In this document: piece after piece, positions 1 to 8,917 of the stretch
Layout: every line of letters starts with the position of its first letter
Numbering within the stretch: position 1 is the first letter of the stretch
Assembly: GCF_008710285.1 (NCBI RefSeq)
Contig: NZ_VYQF01000001.1
Coordinates: 1,621,501-1,685,500, forward strand
DNA length: 64,000 nt
Source: Ginsengibacter hankyongi
Lineage (GTDB): Bacteria > Bacteroidota > Bacteroidia > Chitinophagales > Chitinophagaceae
Direction of reading: 5' to 3'
Notes under the pieces: generated by a model
Told to the model about the DNA's origin: nothing
Database searches by the model: none
What the model saw: only the letters and a program-made list of their open reading frames with translations
Program-made: the position numbers and the translations under genes

Positions 1-1
1 G

Positions 2-1156
2 ACACATAAGGCAACAATATATACCGAAAGCAAAGCTGCGGTTGCAGGTGGTGTTACTTCGTTTATGGAAATGCCTAACACTATACCCAACGCACTTACT
101 GAACAATTACTGGAAGAAAAGTACGCTATTGCGAAAGCAACTTCTTTAGCCAACTATTCTTTTTTTATGGGAACCAGCAACAACAATGCCGACGAGGTTT
201 TAAAAATGAATAGAAGAAAAAGAGAAGTATGTGGCGTTAAAATATTTATGGGTTCCAGTACGGGAAATATGTTGGTAGATAATGAGTCGCAATTAAATAA
301 GATATTTGGAGAAAGCGAATTGTTGATAGCCACGCATTGTGAAGATGAAAAAATAATTAAAAAAAATTATCAACGTTTAAAGAATAACAAGCAAATACTT
401 GAACCTGCTGACCATCCAATAATAAGGGATGAGAATGCCTGTTATCAATCTTCTTCTTTTGCAGTGTCACTGGCAAAGAAATATAACAGCCGGCTACATA
501 TTTTACACATCTCAACAGAAAAAGAATTAGCGCTTTTTAGAAATGATATTCCATTAAAAGAAAAAATGATTACCGCGGAAGTGTGTGTTCATCATCTTCA
601 TTTTACTGCTGACGATTATGAACCGCTCGGTTATTTAATAAAATGTAACCCTGCAATAAAGGATTCAAAAAATAAAACCGCTCTCTGGAAAGCCTTGCTG
701 GATGATCGTTTGGATGTAATTGCAACTGACCATGCACCACATACGTTAGAAGAAAAGGAAGGTCCGTATGAACACGCACATTCAGGGTTGCCGCTCGTGC
801 AACATCCGCTGTTGCTTATGCTTGAGTATTACAAAAAAGATCAAATTTCACTTGAAAAAGTAGTTGAAAAAATGAGCCATGCTGTTGCTGAGTGTTTTAA
901 AATTGAAAACCGGGGCTATATAAGAGAAGGTTATTTTGCGGATGTGGTAATGATTGATCTGAATGAAACAACAACAGTAAAAAAGGAGGGTCTTTTATAT
1001 AAGTGCGGATGGAGCCCGTTAGAAGGACATATATTTCCTGCCTCTGTAATCCAAACTTTTGTGAACGGGAATTGCGTTTATTTAAACAAGGATAATTATG
1101 GAAAGTTTGAGTTTGATGAATCTATAAAAGGAGAAAGGCTTTTATTTAACAGGTAA
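2..1156 (+). CDS. pyrC: dihydroorotase, 5' end missing
   Basis: Dihydroorotase cyclises N-carbamoyl-aspartate to dihydroorotate in cytosolic pyrimidine synthesis. The reading frame is open to the left edge, so the N-terminus with the metal-binding HxH pair lies outside the window; the first internal ATG is at 65. Visible amidohydrolase signatures are GGVTSFMEMPNT near the left edge, the lysine in GVKIFMGSSTGN expected to be carbamylated, the metal histidines in ATHCED and LHILHIST, and the catalytic aspartate in IATDHAPHT. The frame ends about 40 bases before the MutS-like gene on the same strand. The family call is firm; assignment to pyrC rather than another cyclic amidohydrolase rests on overall motif fit. 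Confidence 0.9.
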   Translation, partial: THKATIYTESKAAVAGGVTSFMEMPNTIPNALTEQLLEEKYAIAKATSLANYSFFMGTSNNNADEVLKMNRRKREVCGVKIFMGSSTGNMLVDNESQLNKIFGESELLIATHCEDEKIIKKNYQRLKNNKQILEPADHPIIRDENACYQSSSFAVSLAKKYNSRLHILHISTEKELALFRNDIPLKEKMITAEVCVHHLHFTADDYEPLGYLIKCNPAIKDSKNKTALWKALLDDRLDVIATDHAPHTLEEKEGPYEHAHSGLPLVQHPLLLMLEYYKKDQISLEKVVEKMSHAVAECFKIENRGYIREGYFADVVMIDLNETTTVKKEGLLYKCGWSPLEGHIFPASVIQTFVNGNCVYLNKDNYGKFEFDESIKGERLLFNR

Positions 1157-1194
1157 CTAACGTAAAACTATATACGAAATAAAAGTGACCATAC

Positions 1195-2511
1195 ATGGAA
1201 ACAGACAAAACCACGTTAAATGACCTGGCGGTTTTTCAACATGATGAAGAATTTTCAATTTTTCATAAGTTGAATTTTACCCGTACGGTTGGCGGGCGTG
1301 AAAAATTGCGACATATTTTTAGTTCATCTCTAAAAGAAATTGTTTCCATTCAAAATGTACAAAAAACATTACAGCTTTTTCTTGAAAAAAAAGATGGGTG
1401 GCCATTAACTATAAGTAATGGTTCTGTTTTAATGATTCATAAATTTTACGAAAGCAGCATTGACCAAATTCCCGCCAGGCCTACTGTTTCTACTGCGTAT
1501 TATTATAAGATATTTCACGCACCTGACTTTTCCCTGGTAAAATATTCAATGGGTCATGCCTTCGATTTTATTAAAGGCATGCAACATATCATTAAAAATT
1601 TTATGAAGGATGATGCACCGGAAAACCTGAAAAATATTTTAGAGAAAGCGAACATTTTAATTGAAAAACATCAATTAGATGTTCTTGCTACGAAAGAAAA
1701 GGCGAGTGACCTTTCTATGCATGAGATGCTGGCGCTTGCGCATTATATAAGGTATCATTTTAAACAAAATTTATCAGAGCTTATTGAAATTTATTACCAG
1801 TTAGATGCGTGGTATGGTATGGCGCTGGCGATTGAAGAATTTAAATTGGTTTTCCCAACTTTTATTGAATCTTCAAAGCCCGATCTTAAAGTAAAAGGGT
1901 TGTATCATATATTATTGAATAAGCCGGTGGCGTATGATCTTGATTTGGACGAGAACAGTAATTTTGTTTTCTTAACCGGTGCAAACATGGCCGGCAAAAG
2001 CACTTTTATAAAAGCCGTTGGTGGCGCTGTTTTCCTGGCCCATATTGGGATGGGTGTTCCTGCAAAATCGATGGAGCTTTGTTTGTTTGATGGTTTGCTT
2101 AGTAATATAAATGTTGTTGACAATGTTGCTAAGGGCGAGAGTTATTTTTATAATGAAGTGCAACGTATAAAAAATACAATTCTTAAAATTAATGATGGGA
2201 GAAAATGGCTGATTCTTATTGATGAGTTATTCAAAGGAACTAACGTGCTGGATGCCATGAAATGTAGTACGGTTGTCATTGAAGGGCTTATTAAAATAAA
2301 AGGCTCTTTATTTATTCTTTCTACGCATTTGTATGAAATAGCCGAATCTTTAAAAGAGTTTCCAAATATAAAGTTTAAATATTTTGAGACCAATGTTGAA
2401 AACGAACAGCTCTCCTTTAATTATAATCTTAAAGATGGCATTAGCAATGACCGGTTGGGGTATTTAATTCTTAAAAGAGAAAAGGTAATTGACCTGCTTG
2501 AGAAACTCTGA
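1195..2511 (+). CDS. short MutS-family ATPase
   Basis: This 438-residue protein carries the MutS ATPase domain but is about half the length of MutS and lacks the N-terminal mismatch-binding domains. The Walker A loop GANMAGKS is near residue 262, the MutS-type segment with GESYFYNEV follows, Walker B ILIDEL is near 340, and STH near 375 fits the switch histidine. The region before it is helical and probably matches the MutS core/lever domain. Such short MutS-related proteins are common in Bacteroidota; their role is unclear and canonical mismatch repair should not be assumed. It lies in a run of plus-strand genes between pyrC and the YifB gene. Confidence 0.85.
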   Translation: METDKTTLNDLAVFQHDEEFSIFHKLNFTRTVGGREKLRHIFSSSLKEIVSIQNVQKTLQLFLEKKDGWPLTISNGSVLMIHKFYESSIDQIPARPTVSTAYYYKIFHAPDFSLVKYSMGHAFDFIKGMQHIIKNFMKDDAPENLKNILEKANILIEKHQLDVLATKEKASDLSMHEMLALAHYIRYHFKQNLSELIEIYYQLDAWYGMALAIEEFKLVFPTFIESSKPDLKVKGLYHILLNKPVAYDLDLDENSNFVFLTGANMAGKSTFIKAVGGAVFLAHIGMGVPAKSMELCLFDGLLSNINVVDNVAKGESYFYNEVQRIKNTILKINDGRKWLILIDELFKGTNVLDAMKCSTVVIEGLIKIKGSLFILSTHLYEIAESLKEFPNIKFKYFETNVENEQLSFNYNLKDGISNDRLGYLILKREKVIDLLEKL

Positions 2512-2575
2512 CAGGTTCATTTATTATTTCTTTCCGCTTATTTTCTTTATATAATTTTTTGGCTAATTTCATTTC

Positions 2576-4117
2576 ATGTTAGTCAAAACTTTTGGCAGCG
2601 CTGTTTATGGCGTTGAAGCAATTACTATAACGGTTGAAGTAAATGTGAGCAGTGGAAAATTTACTTCTATAGTTGGCCTTGCAGACAATGCTGTAAAGGA
2701 AAGCCTGGAGCGAATGGAAAGCGCTATTAAAGCCAATGGCTATCATTTTCCAAGAACAAAAGTGGTTGTTAATCTTGCGCCTGCAGATATCAGGAAGAGT
2801 GGTACGGCATTCGATTTGCCAATTGCCATGGGAACACTTGGCGCAAGTGAGCAGTTAGAAAATGCGGAAAAACTTACCGATTATGTAATCATGGGAGAAC
2901 TTAGTCTAGACGGTACCGTTAGACCCATTAAAGGCGCTTTGCCAATTGCAATACAGGCACGAAAAGAAGGCTTTAAAGGTTTAATTCTTCCAAAAGAAAA
3001 TGCACGTGAAGCTGCGATGGTCAATAAATTAAATGTGTATGGTGTTGGACACATTAATGAAGTAATTGATTTTTTTATTGATGAAAATTCCATTATACCA
3101 ACGGTTGTGAATACACGCGAAGAATTTGCGAATGCGCAAAGTGATTTTGAAATTGATTTTTGTGATGTAAAAGGGCAGGAGAATATAAAAAGAGCTTTGG
3201 AAATTGCAGCAGCCGGCGGGCATAATGCAATATTAATTGGGCCGCCGGGAGCTGGAAAAACTATGCTGGCAAAGCGTTTGCCAACCATACTTCCACCGCT
3301 TACTTTGCAGGAAGCTTTAGAAACAACAAAGATTCATAGCGTTGCCGGTAAACTTCCTGAAAATGCAACACTCATTTCAAAGAGGCCATTTCGGTCTCCG
3401 CATCATACCATTTCTGACGTTGCATTAGTTGGCGGCGGCGGCTTGCCGCAACCGGGAGAAATTTCGTTAGCACATAATGGTGTTTTGTTTTTGGATGAAT
3501 TGCCTGAATTTAAAAGAACTGTTTTAGAAGTGATGCGACAGCCAATGGAAGAAAGGAAAGTTACTATTTCAAGGGCAAAAGTTGCGTTGGATTTTCCGTC
3601 AAGCTTTATGCTGATTGCTTCTATGAATCCATGCCCTTGCGGTTATTATAATCATCCCGAAAAAGAATGTACCTGCCCACCCGGAGCTGTTCAAAAATAT
3701 TTGAATAAAATATCGGGACCATTATTGGACAGGATAGATCTTCATGTAGAAGTAACGCCTGTTGCTTTTAGTGAGCTCTCTTCAAAACAGGAGTTTGAAA
3801 AAAGTGAATCTATTCGTGAAAGAGTTATAAAAGCACGGGAGAGACAAGCTGAACGATATAAAGATAATCCCGGCGTTTATTCCAATGCACAAATGAGCAG
3901 TAAAATGTTGAAAGAAATTTGTGTGATAACGCAGGCCGGTTCTAATTTGTTGAAAGTTGCTATGGAACGTTTAAATCTTTCAGCGCGTGCTTATGATAGA
4001 ATTTTAAAAGTAAGCAGGACCATTGCAGATCTTGCAGATAGTAACGACATAAAGCCAGAACACCTTGCAGAGGCCATTCAATACAGAAGTTTGGATAGAG
4101 AAGGATGGGCGGGATGA
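2576..4117 (+). CDS. YifB/ComM family Mg-chelatase-like AAA ATPase
   Basis: The 513-residue protein has the YifB/ComM layout: an N-terminal Lon-S5-like fold (about 1-170), a Mg-chelatase AAA+ core with Walker A GPPGAGKT near residue 222 and Walker B VLFLDELPEF near 303, a cysteine cluster (CPCGYYNHPEKECTCPPG) around 352-370, and a C-terminal helical domain. ComM homologues act as helicases that extend branch migration when incoming DNA is integrated during transformation; a role in this organism is inferred from the family only. The length matches the usual 500-515 residues and the ATG start gives the conserved MLVKTFGSAVYGV opening. Confidence 0.93.
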   Translation: MLVKTFGSAVYGVEAITITVEVNVSSGKFTSIVGLADNAVKESLERMESAIKANGYHFPRTKVVVNLAPADIRKSGTAFDLPIAMGTLGASEQLENAEKLTDYVIMGELSLDGTVRPIKGALPIAIQARKEGFKGLILPKENAREAAMVNKLNVYGVGHINEVIDFFIDENSIIPTVVNTREEFANAQSDFEIDFCDVKGQENIKRALEIAAAGGHNAILIGPPGAGKTMLAKRLPTILPPLTLQEALETTKIHSVAGKLPENATLISKRPFRSPHHTISDVALVGGGGLPQPGEISLAHNGVLFLDELPEFKRTVLEVMRQPMEERKVTISRAKVALDFPSSFMLIASMNPCPCGYYNHPEKECTCPPGAVQKYLNKISGPLLDRIDLHVEVTPVAFSELSSKQEFEKSESIRERVIKARERQAERYKDNPGVYSNAQMSSKMLKEICVITQAGSNLLKVAMERLNLSARAYDRILKVSRTIADLADSNDIKPEHLAEAIQYRSLDREGWAG

Positions 4118-4171
4118 TACATTATTAACTCTAAACTCTTTTCCCGAAATTTGCAGATTCAATTTTATTAA

Positions 4172-5983
4172 ATGAAGATATTATTATCATACATAAAGCC
4201 CTATAAATGGCTGGTAGTTTTAGCGCTGTTTCTTGCGGCGGTAAACCAGATCTTTTCTCTATTTGCTCCTGCGATTACTGGTCGCATTCTTGATTTATTT
4301 GTAAATCATCCACATGTTTTTCCCGATAAGAGCTCAAGGACTGAACATGAATTTTTCTTTGGCAAAGGCCAGTATCATGGTTTATTGTTTTTCCTCTTGC
4401 TATTGATAGGCACTGCAATGGTAAGCCGTATTGCTAAAGCCTTCCAGGATTATTTTGGGAATGTACTCATTCAAAAATTTGGCGCCACTATTTTTACAGA
4501 TGGCCTGAAACATAGCATGATGTTGCCCTACCAGGATTTTGAAGATCAGCGTAGCGGTGAAACATTATCTATCCTTACCAAAGTCCGGGCAGATACAGAA
4601 AAATTCATTACTAATTTCATCAATGTTTTTTTTGTAATTATTGTAAGCATTGTTTTCATTTCTATTTATGCGTTCAGGTTGCATTGGGTAATTATGCCGG
4701 TGTACACTATAGGTATCGTTTTAATAGCAGTTGTTACAAGTTTACTTAGTAAAAGAATAAAGCTTATTCAAAAAAATATTGTAAACGAAACGAATGCACT
4801 GGCAGGTTCTACAACGGAATCTTTACGCAATATTGAACTGGTAAAAAGCCTTGGATTAACTGACCAGGAAGTGAGCAGGTTAAATAATAATACTTTTAAA
4901 ATTCTGAAGCTTGAATTACGTAAAGTTAAAAGCATCCGTACGATAAGTTTTATACAGGGTACGATGGTTAATTTTTTGCAACAGCTAATTACGTTTACTT
5001 TACTATGGCTCATATTTGGAAATGCTATTACGCCGGGTCAATATCTTTCATTGGTATTTTATAGCTTTTTTCTATTTGCACCCATGCAGGAAATCGGCAA
5101 CATCATTATTTCTTATCGCGAAGCAGAAGCGTCTTTAAATAATTTTCATAACCTGATGTTGAAGGCACCGGAGGTTAAACCTGCTAAACCGGCAGCTATC
5201 CGCAACATTGAAGAACTCGAGTTCATCAATGTAAAATTCAAACATCAATCGGCCCAACAACCAGCTTTAAATAATATAAGTTTTGACGTTAAAAAAGGAG
5301 AAACTATTGCGTTTGTTGGCCCTTCAGGCTCGGGAAAAACAACTTTGGTAAAGCTTTTGGTTGGCTTATACATTCCCCAGCAAGGCAATATAAAGTATAA
5401 TAAAATTGATGGAAAAGATATTGACTTTGATGCGCTGAGAACGCAAATAGGTTTTGTAACGCAGGATACACAACTGTTTGCAGGAACTATAAGAGAAAAC
5501 TTATTGTTTGTAAATCCAACTGCAACCGACGAAGAAGTACTCGATGTGCTTAGAAAAGCATCCTGCAATACTTTGCTTGCCCGTGCAGATAAAGGCCTGG
5601 ATACTGTAATTGGCGAAGGCGGTGTAAAAGTTTCCGGCGGAGAAAAACAGCGTTTATCCATCGCAAGAGCATTACTTCGTCATCCGCATTTATTAATTTT
5701 TGATGAAGCAACCTCTTCACTCGATTCTTTAACAGAAGAAGAAATTACTAATACAATAAAAAATGTTTCTTCTAAAAAAGAACAGATAACTATATTGATT
5801 GCCCATAGGTTGAGTACGATTATGCATGCAGATAGAATTTATGTATTGGAAAAAGGAGAAGTAATTGAAACAGGAACACATGAAAACCTGATTGGACAAA
5901 TGGGATTATATTATGCAATGTGGCGCCAGCAGATAGGCGAAAGGAAAAAAATAGCGGCATCAACACAAACTGTTTTAAATTGA
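4172..5983 (+). CDS. ABC exporter, fused permease and ATPase
   Basis: A 603-residue half-transporter with an N-terminal six-helix exporter membrane domain (about 1-320) and a C-terminal nucleotide-binding domain. The Walker A GPSGSGKTT is near residue 384, the signature VSGGEKQR near 488, Walker B LLIFDEATSSLD near 507, and the H-loop AHRLST near 544. It belongs to the MsbA/multidrug/lipid exporter group and would function as a dimer in the inner membrane; the substrate cannot be read from sequence. It lies 54 bases after the yifB-like gene and 56 before the DUF983 gene, but a promoter -7 element sits in the latter gap. Confidence 0.92.
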   Translation: MKILLSYIKPYKWLVVLALFLAAVNQIFSLFAPAITGRILDLFVNHPHVFPDKSSRTEHEFFFGKGQYHGLLFFLLLLIGTAMVSRIAKAFQDYFGNVLIQKFGATIFTDGLKHSMMLPYQDFEDQRSGETLSILTKVRADTEKFITNFINVFFVIIVSIVFISIYAFRLHWVIMPVYTIGIVLIAVVTSLLSKRIKLIQKNIVNETNALAGSTTESLRNIELVKSLGLTDQEVSRLNNNTFKILKLELRKVKSIRTISFIQGTMVNFLQQLITFTLLWLIFGNAITPGQYLSLVFYSFFLFAPMQEIGNIIISYREAEASLNNFHNLMLKAPEVKPAKPAAIRNIEELEFINVKFKHQSAQQPALNNISFDVKKGETIAFVGPSGSGKTTLVKLLVGLYIPQQGNIKYNKIDGKDIDFDALRTQIGFVTQDTQLFAGTIRENLLFVNPTATDEEVLDVLRKASCNTLLARADKGLDTVIGEGGVKVSGGEKQRLSIARALLRHPHLLIFDEATSSLDSLTEEEITNTIKNVSSKKEQITILIAHRLSTIMHADRIYVLEKGEVIETGTHENLIGQMGLYYAMWRQQIGERKKIAASTQTVLN

Positions 5984-6000
5984 ATTATATCTGAACCGGT

Positions 6001-6035
6001 TTTAATAAGGCTGACCTACTAAATGAATACCTTTG
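6001..6035 (+). promoter_or_regulatory. Bacteroidota-type promoter for the DUF983 gene
   Basis: A perfect -7 element TACCTTTG lies at 6028-6035, with a weak -33 element (TTTA, 6001-6004) 23 bases upstream. The -7 element ends only four bases before the ATG at 6040, so a normal start point would give an almost leaderless message. Confidence 0.5.
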
Positions 6036-6039
6036 CAAC

Positions 6040-6480
6040 ATGACAGAAGAGCAAAAGCCAAAGCCGAATTATTTATGGAGCATGTTTACCATGCGATGCC
6101 CGCGGTGCCGCAGAGGTGATATGTTTAAGAACAGTAATCCTTATAAAAAACTAAAGCTTTCTTCTATTTTAGATATGCATGAACGATGCCCTGTCTGCAA
6201 CCAGAAATTTGACCTGGAACCCGGCTTTTGGTACGGAACAGGTTATGTAAGCTATGCATTGGTAGTGTTATTTTCTGCAATCACTTTCGTTGCCTGGTGG
6301 ATTATAATAGGCATATCGGCTGATGATAACAGGGTGTTATTCTGGTTGCTTTTTAATGCGGTACTTATAGTGATTTTGCAACCATGGTTTATGCGGTTCA
6401 GTCGTGTCGTCTATCTCAACTTCTTTGTAAAGTATAATGAAAACTATGATAAAGAAGAGGGAAAGACTTTTGATTATTGA
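6040..6480 (+). CDS. DUF983 zinc-ribbon membrane protein
   Basis: This 146-residue protein has two CxxC pairs, CPRCRRGDMF near residue 19 and CPVCNQKF near 51, followed by GFWYGTGYVSYA and two hydrophobic helices (about 72-95 and 105-122). This is the DUF983 pattern of a small zinc-ribbon domain joined to membrane helices. Function is unknown. It converges with the minus-strand YbjQ gene, with 31 bases between the stop codons. Confidence 0.88.
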   Translation: MTEEQKPKPNYLWSMFTMRCPRCRRGDMFKNSNPYKKLKLSSILDMHERCPVCNQKFDLEPGFWYGTGYVSYALVVLFSAITFVAWWIIIGISADDNRVLFWLLFNAVLIVILQPWFMRFSRVVYLNFFVKYNENYDKEEGKTFDY

Positions 6481-6511
6481 ATCATTTTTCAGCGAATGAT
6501 CTTTAATGCAA

Positions 6512-6844
6512 TTACAAATTCACCACCTGCACTGCAGTTCCATAGCATAACACTTCGGTAACTCCATTCATCACTTCGTTAGCATCGTATCGTATATTAA
6601 TTATTGCATTCGCTCCTCTTTCATTGGCGTGCTGAACCATGTGTTGATAGGCTTCTGCTCTTGTTTTTTCACATAAGTCAACATAAATGGAAATAGTTCC
6701 TCCGAACAACGTTTGTAATCCGCCTGCAATATTTCCAAAGAGGCTGCGTGATCTAACAGTTATACCGCGGACAATGCCTAAATGCTTTGTTATTTTATAT
6801 CCTTCAAGCTGGTTGCTGGATGTAATAAGTTGTTCATCTACCAT
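6512..6844 (-). CDS. YbjQ family putative heavy-metal-binding protein
   Basis: The 110-residue product has the YbjQ pattern: LGIVRGITVRSRSLFGNI, a central helix with RAEAYQHMVQHANERGANAIINIRYD, and a terminal CYGTAVQV. Members form small cytosolic pentamers and are annotated as possible heavy-metal binders from one invariant cysteine, but the role is not established. The length is typical. A TAAATTTG -7-like element lies about 20 bases upstream of the start on the minus strand. Confidence 0.9.
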   Translation of the reverse strand: MVDEQLITSSNQLEGYKITKHLGIVRGITVRSRSLFGNIAGGLQTLFGGTISIYVDLCEKTRAEAYQHMVQHANERGANAIINIRYDANEVMNGVTEVLCYGTAVQVVNL

Positions 6845-6972
6845 AATTGTATAGTTTTATGCTTCAAATTTAACATACTTTTTCCCGGCGCGATTTATTG
6901 CAACGCTTTTGTTTTATAGGTTGTTCGTAATTTGCGCCCTTTGAGTTTTTAATTTAAATTTTATTGAATAAA

Positions 6973-7974
6973 ATGTTACAAACCGCAGAAGACATTCGCT
7001 TACTGAATGAAAAGATTAATCATTCCGCTTCGTTTATTGATAAAATTCATGCTGAGATTGGTAAAGTAATTGTTGGCCAAAACCACATGGTGGAGCGTCT
7101 TTTAATTGGCCTTTTAAGCAACGGTCATATCTTACTGGAAGGCGTACCCGGCCTCGCCAAAACACTTTCAATAAGATCACTGGCATATACGATTAATGCG
7201 CAATTCAGCCGTATTCAGTTTACACCAGATTTGTTACCCGCGGATGTTGTAGGTACCATGATTTATAACCAGCAGAAAAATGAATTCATGGTTCGTAAAG
7301 GGCCAATCTTCGCCAACTTTATTCTTGCAGATGAAATAAACAGGGCACCTGCAAAAGTTCAAAGCGCTTTGCTGGAAGCAATGCAGGAAAGACAGGTAAC
7401 AATCGGCAATCATTCTTACGCATTAGAAGAACCATTTTTAGTTTTAGCAACTCAAAATCCAATTGAGCAGGAAGGCACTTATCCGTTACCCGAAGCGCAG
7501 GTGGACAGGTTTATGCTAAAGGTAATTATTGATTATCCAACAAAAACTGAGGAGCAAGCAATTATTCGACAAAATGTGCAGGGTTTAAAACATCCGGACA
7601 TAAACGCAGTTGTATCAACACATGAAATATTAAATGCAAGAGAGCTGGTAAGGCAGGTTTATATGGATGAGAAAGTAGAACAATATATTGTGGATATTGT
7701 ATTTGCATCGCGGTTTCCTGAAACGTATAATCTTGCCAAACTGAAACCATTAATTTCTTTTGGTGGCTCGCCAAGAGCCAGTATTAACCTGGCTTTGGCT
7801 TCAAAGGCTTATGCATACTTAAACAGGCGTGGCTATGTAATTCCTGAAGATGTAAGAAATATTTGCAAAGATGTTTTAAGGCATCGCATTGGTCTCACGT
7901 ACGAAGCCGAAGCTGAAAATATAAATGTTGAAATGATCATTACAGAAATATTGAAGATGGTGAACGTACCATGA
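6973..7974 (+). CDS. MoxR-family AAA+ ATPase
   Basis: MoxR ATPases act as chaperones for von Willebrand factor A proteins, which follow directly here. From the ATG at 6973 the protein has 333 residues; an in-frame TTG at 6964 would add three. The Walker A GVPGLAKT is near residue 57, Walker B ILADEINRAP near 117, sensor-1 ATQNPIEQEGTYPLPEAQ near 160, followed by the C-terminal lid with GGSPRAS. It is the first gene of the moxR, DUF58, BatD-like, BatA run, which in Bacteroidota is linked to aerotolerance and envelope stress; that role is by family analogy. Confidence 0.93.
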   Translation: MLQTAEDIRLLNEKINHSASFIDKIHAEIGKVIVGQNHMVERLLIGLLSNGHILLEGVPGLAKTLSIRSLAYTINAQFSRIQFTPDLLPADVVGTMIYNQQKNEFMVRKGPIFANFILADEINRAPAKVQSALLEAMQERQVTIGNHSYALEEPFLVLATQNPIEQEGTYPLPEAQVDRFMLKVIIDYPTKTEEQAIIRQNVQGLKHPDINAVVSTHEILNARELVRQVYMDEKVEQYIVDIVFASRFPETYNLAKLKPLISFGGSPRASINLALASKAYAYLNRRGYVIPEDVRNICKDVLRHRIGLTYEAEAENINVEMIITEILKMVNVP

Positions 7975-8046
7975 TATTTTATTGATTTAATGAATTAGCA
8001 ACTTTTTTATAATAATGTAACAATTCAACGATAAACAATTAATCAA

Positions 8047-8916
8047 TTGCTCACCACTGCGGAAATAGTAAAAAAAGTAAAAGAGCTGGAGATCATCAGT
8101 AAAAAGATCACCACGCATCTTTTTACAGGTGAGTATCATTCTGCATTTAAAGGAAAAGGAATGAGCTTCAGGGAAGTTCGTGAATATTACCATGGCGATG
8201 ATGTAAGGTTTATCGACTGGAATGTTAGTGCACGTTATGCTCATCCTTTCACTAAAGTTTTTGAGGAAGAAAGAGAGCTTACGGTAATTCTGCTGGTAGA
8301 TGTAAGTGCGAGCGCATTGTTTGGCACAGTGCACAGCACCAAAAGAAATCTTATTACCGAGATCGGTGCAGTACTTACTTTTAGCGCAATCAATAACGAT
8401 GATAAAGTAGGGGTTATTTTTTTCAGCGATAAAATTGAAAAATATATTCCCCCAAAAAAAGGGAAACAGCATGCTTTGTACATTGTAAGGGAACTGCTAA
8501 CGGCCCAGCCTAAACGAACGGGCACGAATATTAATGAAGCTTTAAAGCTTTTTTCAAGATCGAACCGGCACCGGAGCATTGCGTTTATTATGAGTGATTT
8601 TATTGATGAACAATATGAAGACGCGTTACGGGTTATGGCAAGCAGGCACGATGTGATTGGGCTTAAGATATATGATAAAATGGATATGCAGCTTCCCAAC
8701 GTTGGGTTAATGGAAGTGGAAGATCTTGAAACAGGCAAAACTCAATGGCTCGATACTTCAGATGCGCTTGTGCGGCATAGTTACCAGCAGAACTTTATGA
8801 AGCATAGTGAAAGTTGCAAAAATATTTTTAAAAAATCAGGTGCTGACTTATTGCATTTACGCACCGACGAGGATTATGTAAAAATTCTTCAGCAGTTTTT
8901 TTTAAGACGAAAATAA
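8047..8916 (+). CDS. DUF58 protein of the Bat cluster
   Basis: The product has the DUF58 signature GEYHSAFKGKGMSFREVREY at residues 28-47, continuing into YHGDDVRFIDWN. A vWA-like segment has VDVSASAL near residue 84 and MSDFIDEQYE near 181. A stop codon at 8032-8034 closes the frame on the left, and no ATG lies before the conserved domain, so the start is TTG at 8047. The first internal ATG (8161) would cut into the signature. DUF58 proteins accompany MoxR and are cytosolic or peripheral; 289 residues is the usual length. Confidence 0.9.
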   Translation: MLTTAEIVKKVKELEIISKKITTHLFTGEYHSAFKGKGMSFREVREYYHGDDVRFIDWNVSARYAHPFTKVFEEERELTVILLVDVSASALFGTVHSTKRNLITEIGAVLTFSAINNDDKVGVIFFSDKIEKYIPPKKGKQHALYIVRELLTAQPKRTGTNINEALKLFSRSNRHRSIAFIMSDFIDEQYEDALRVMASRHDVIGLKIYDKMDMQLPNVGLMEVEDLETGKTQWLDTSDALVRHSYQQNFMKHSESCKNIFKKSGADLLHLRTDEDYVKILQQFFLRRK

Positions 8917-8917
8917 A

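Noticed and set aside
2881-3288. Minus-strand frame of 135 codons inside the YifB gene
   Set aside because: Antisense shadow over the AAA+ core.
5245-5661. Minus-strand frame of 138 codons inside the ABC exporter
   Set aside because: Antisense shadow over the conserved ATPase motifs.
8241-8738. Minus-strand frame of 165 codons inside the DUF58 gene
   Set aside because: Shadow of a well-supported gene; serine-rich, low-complexity translation typical of antisense frames.
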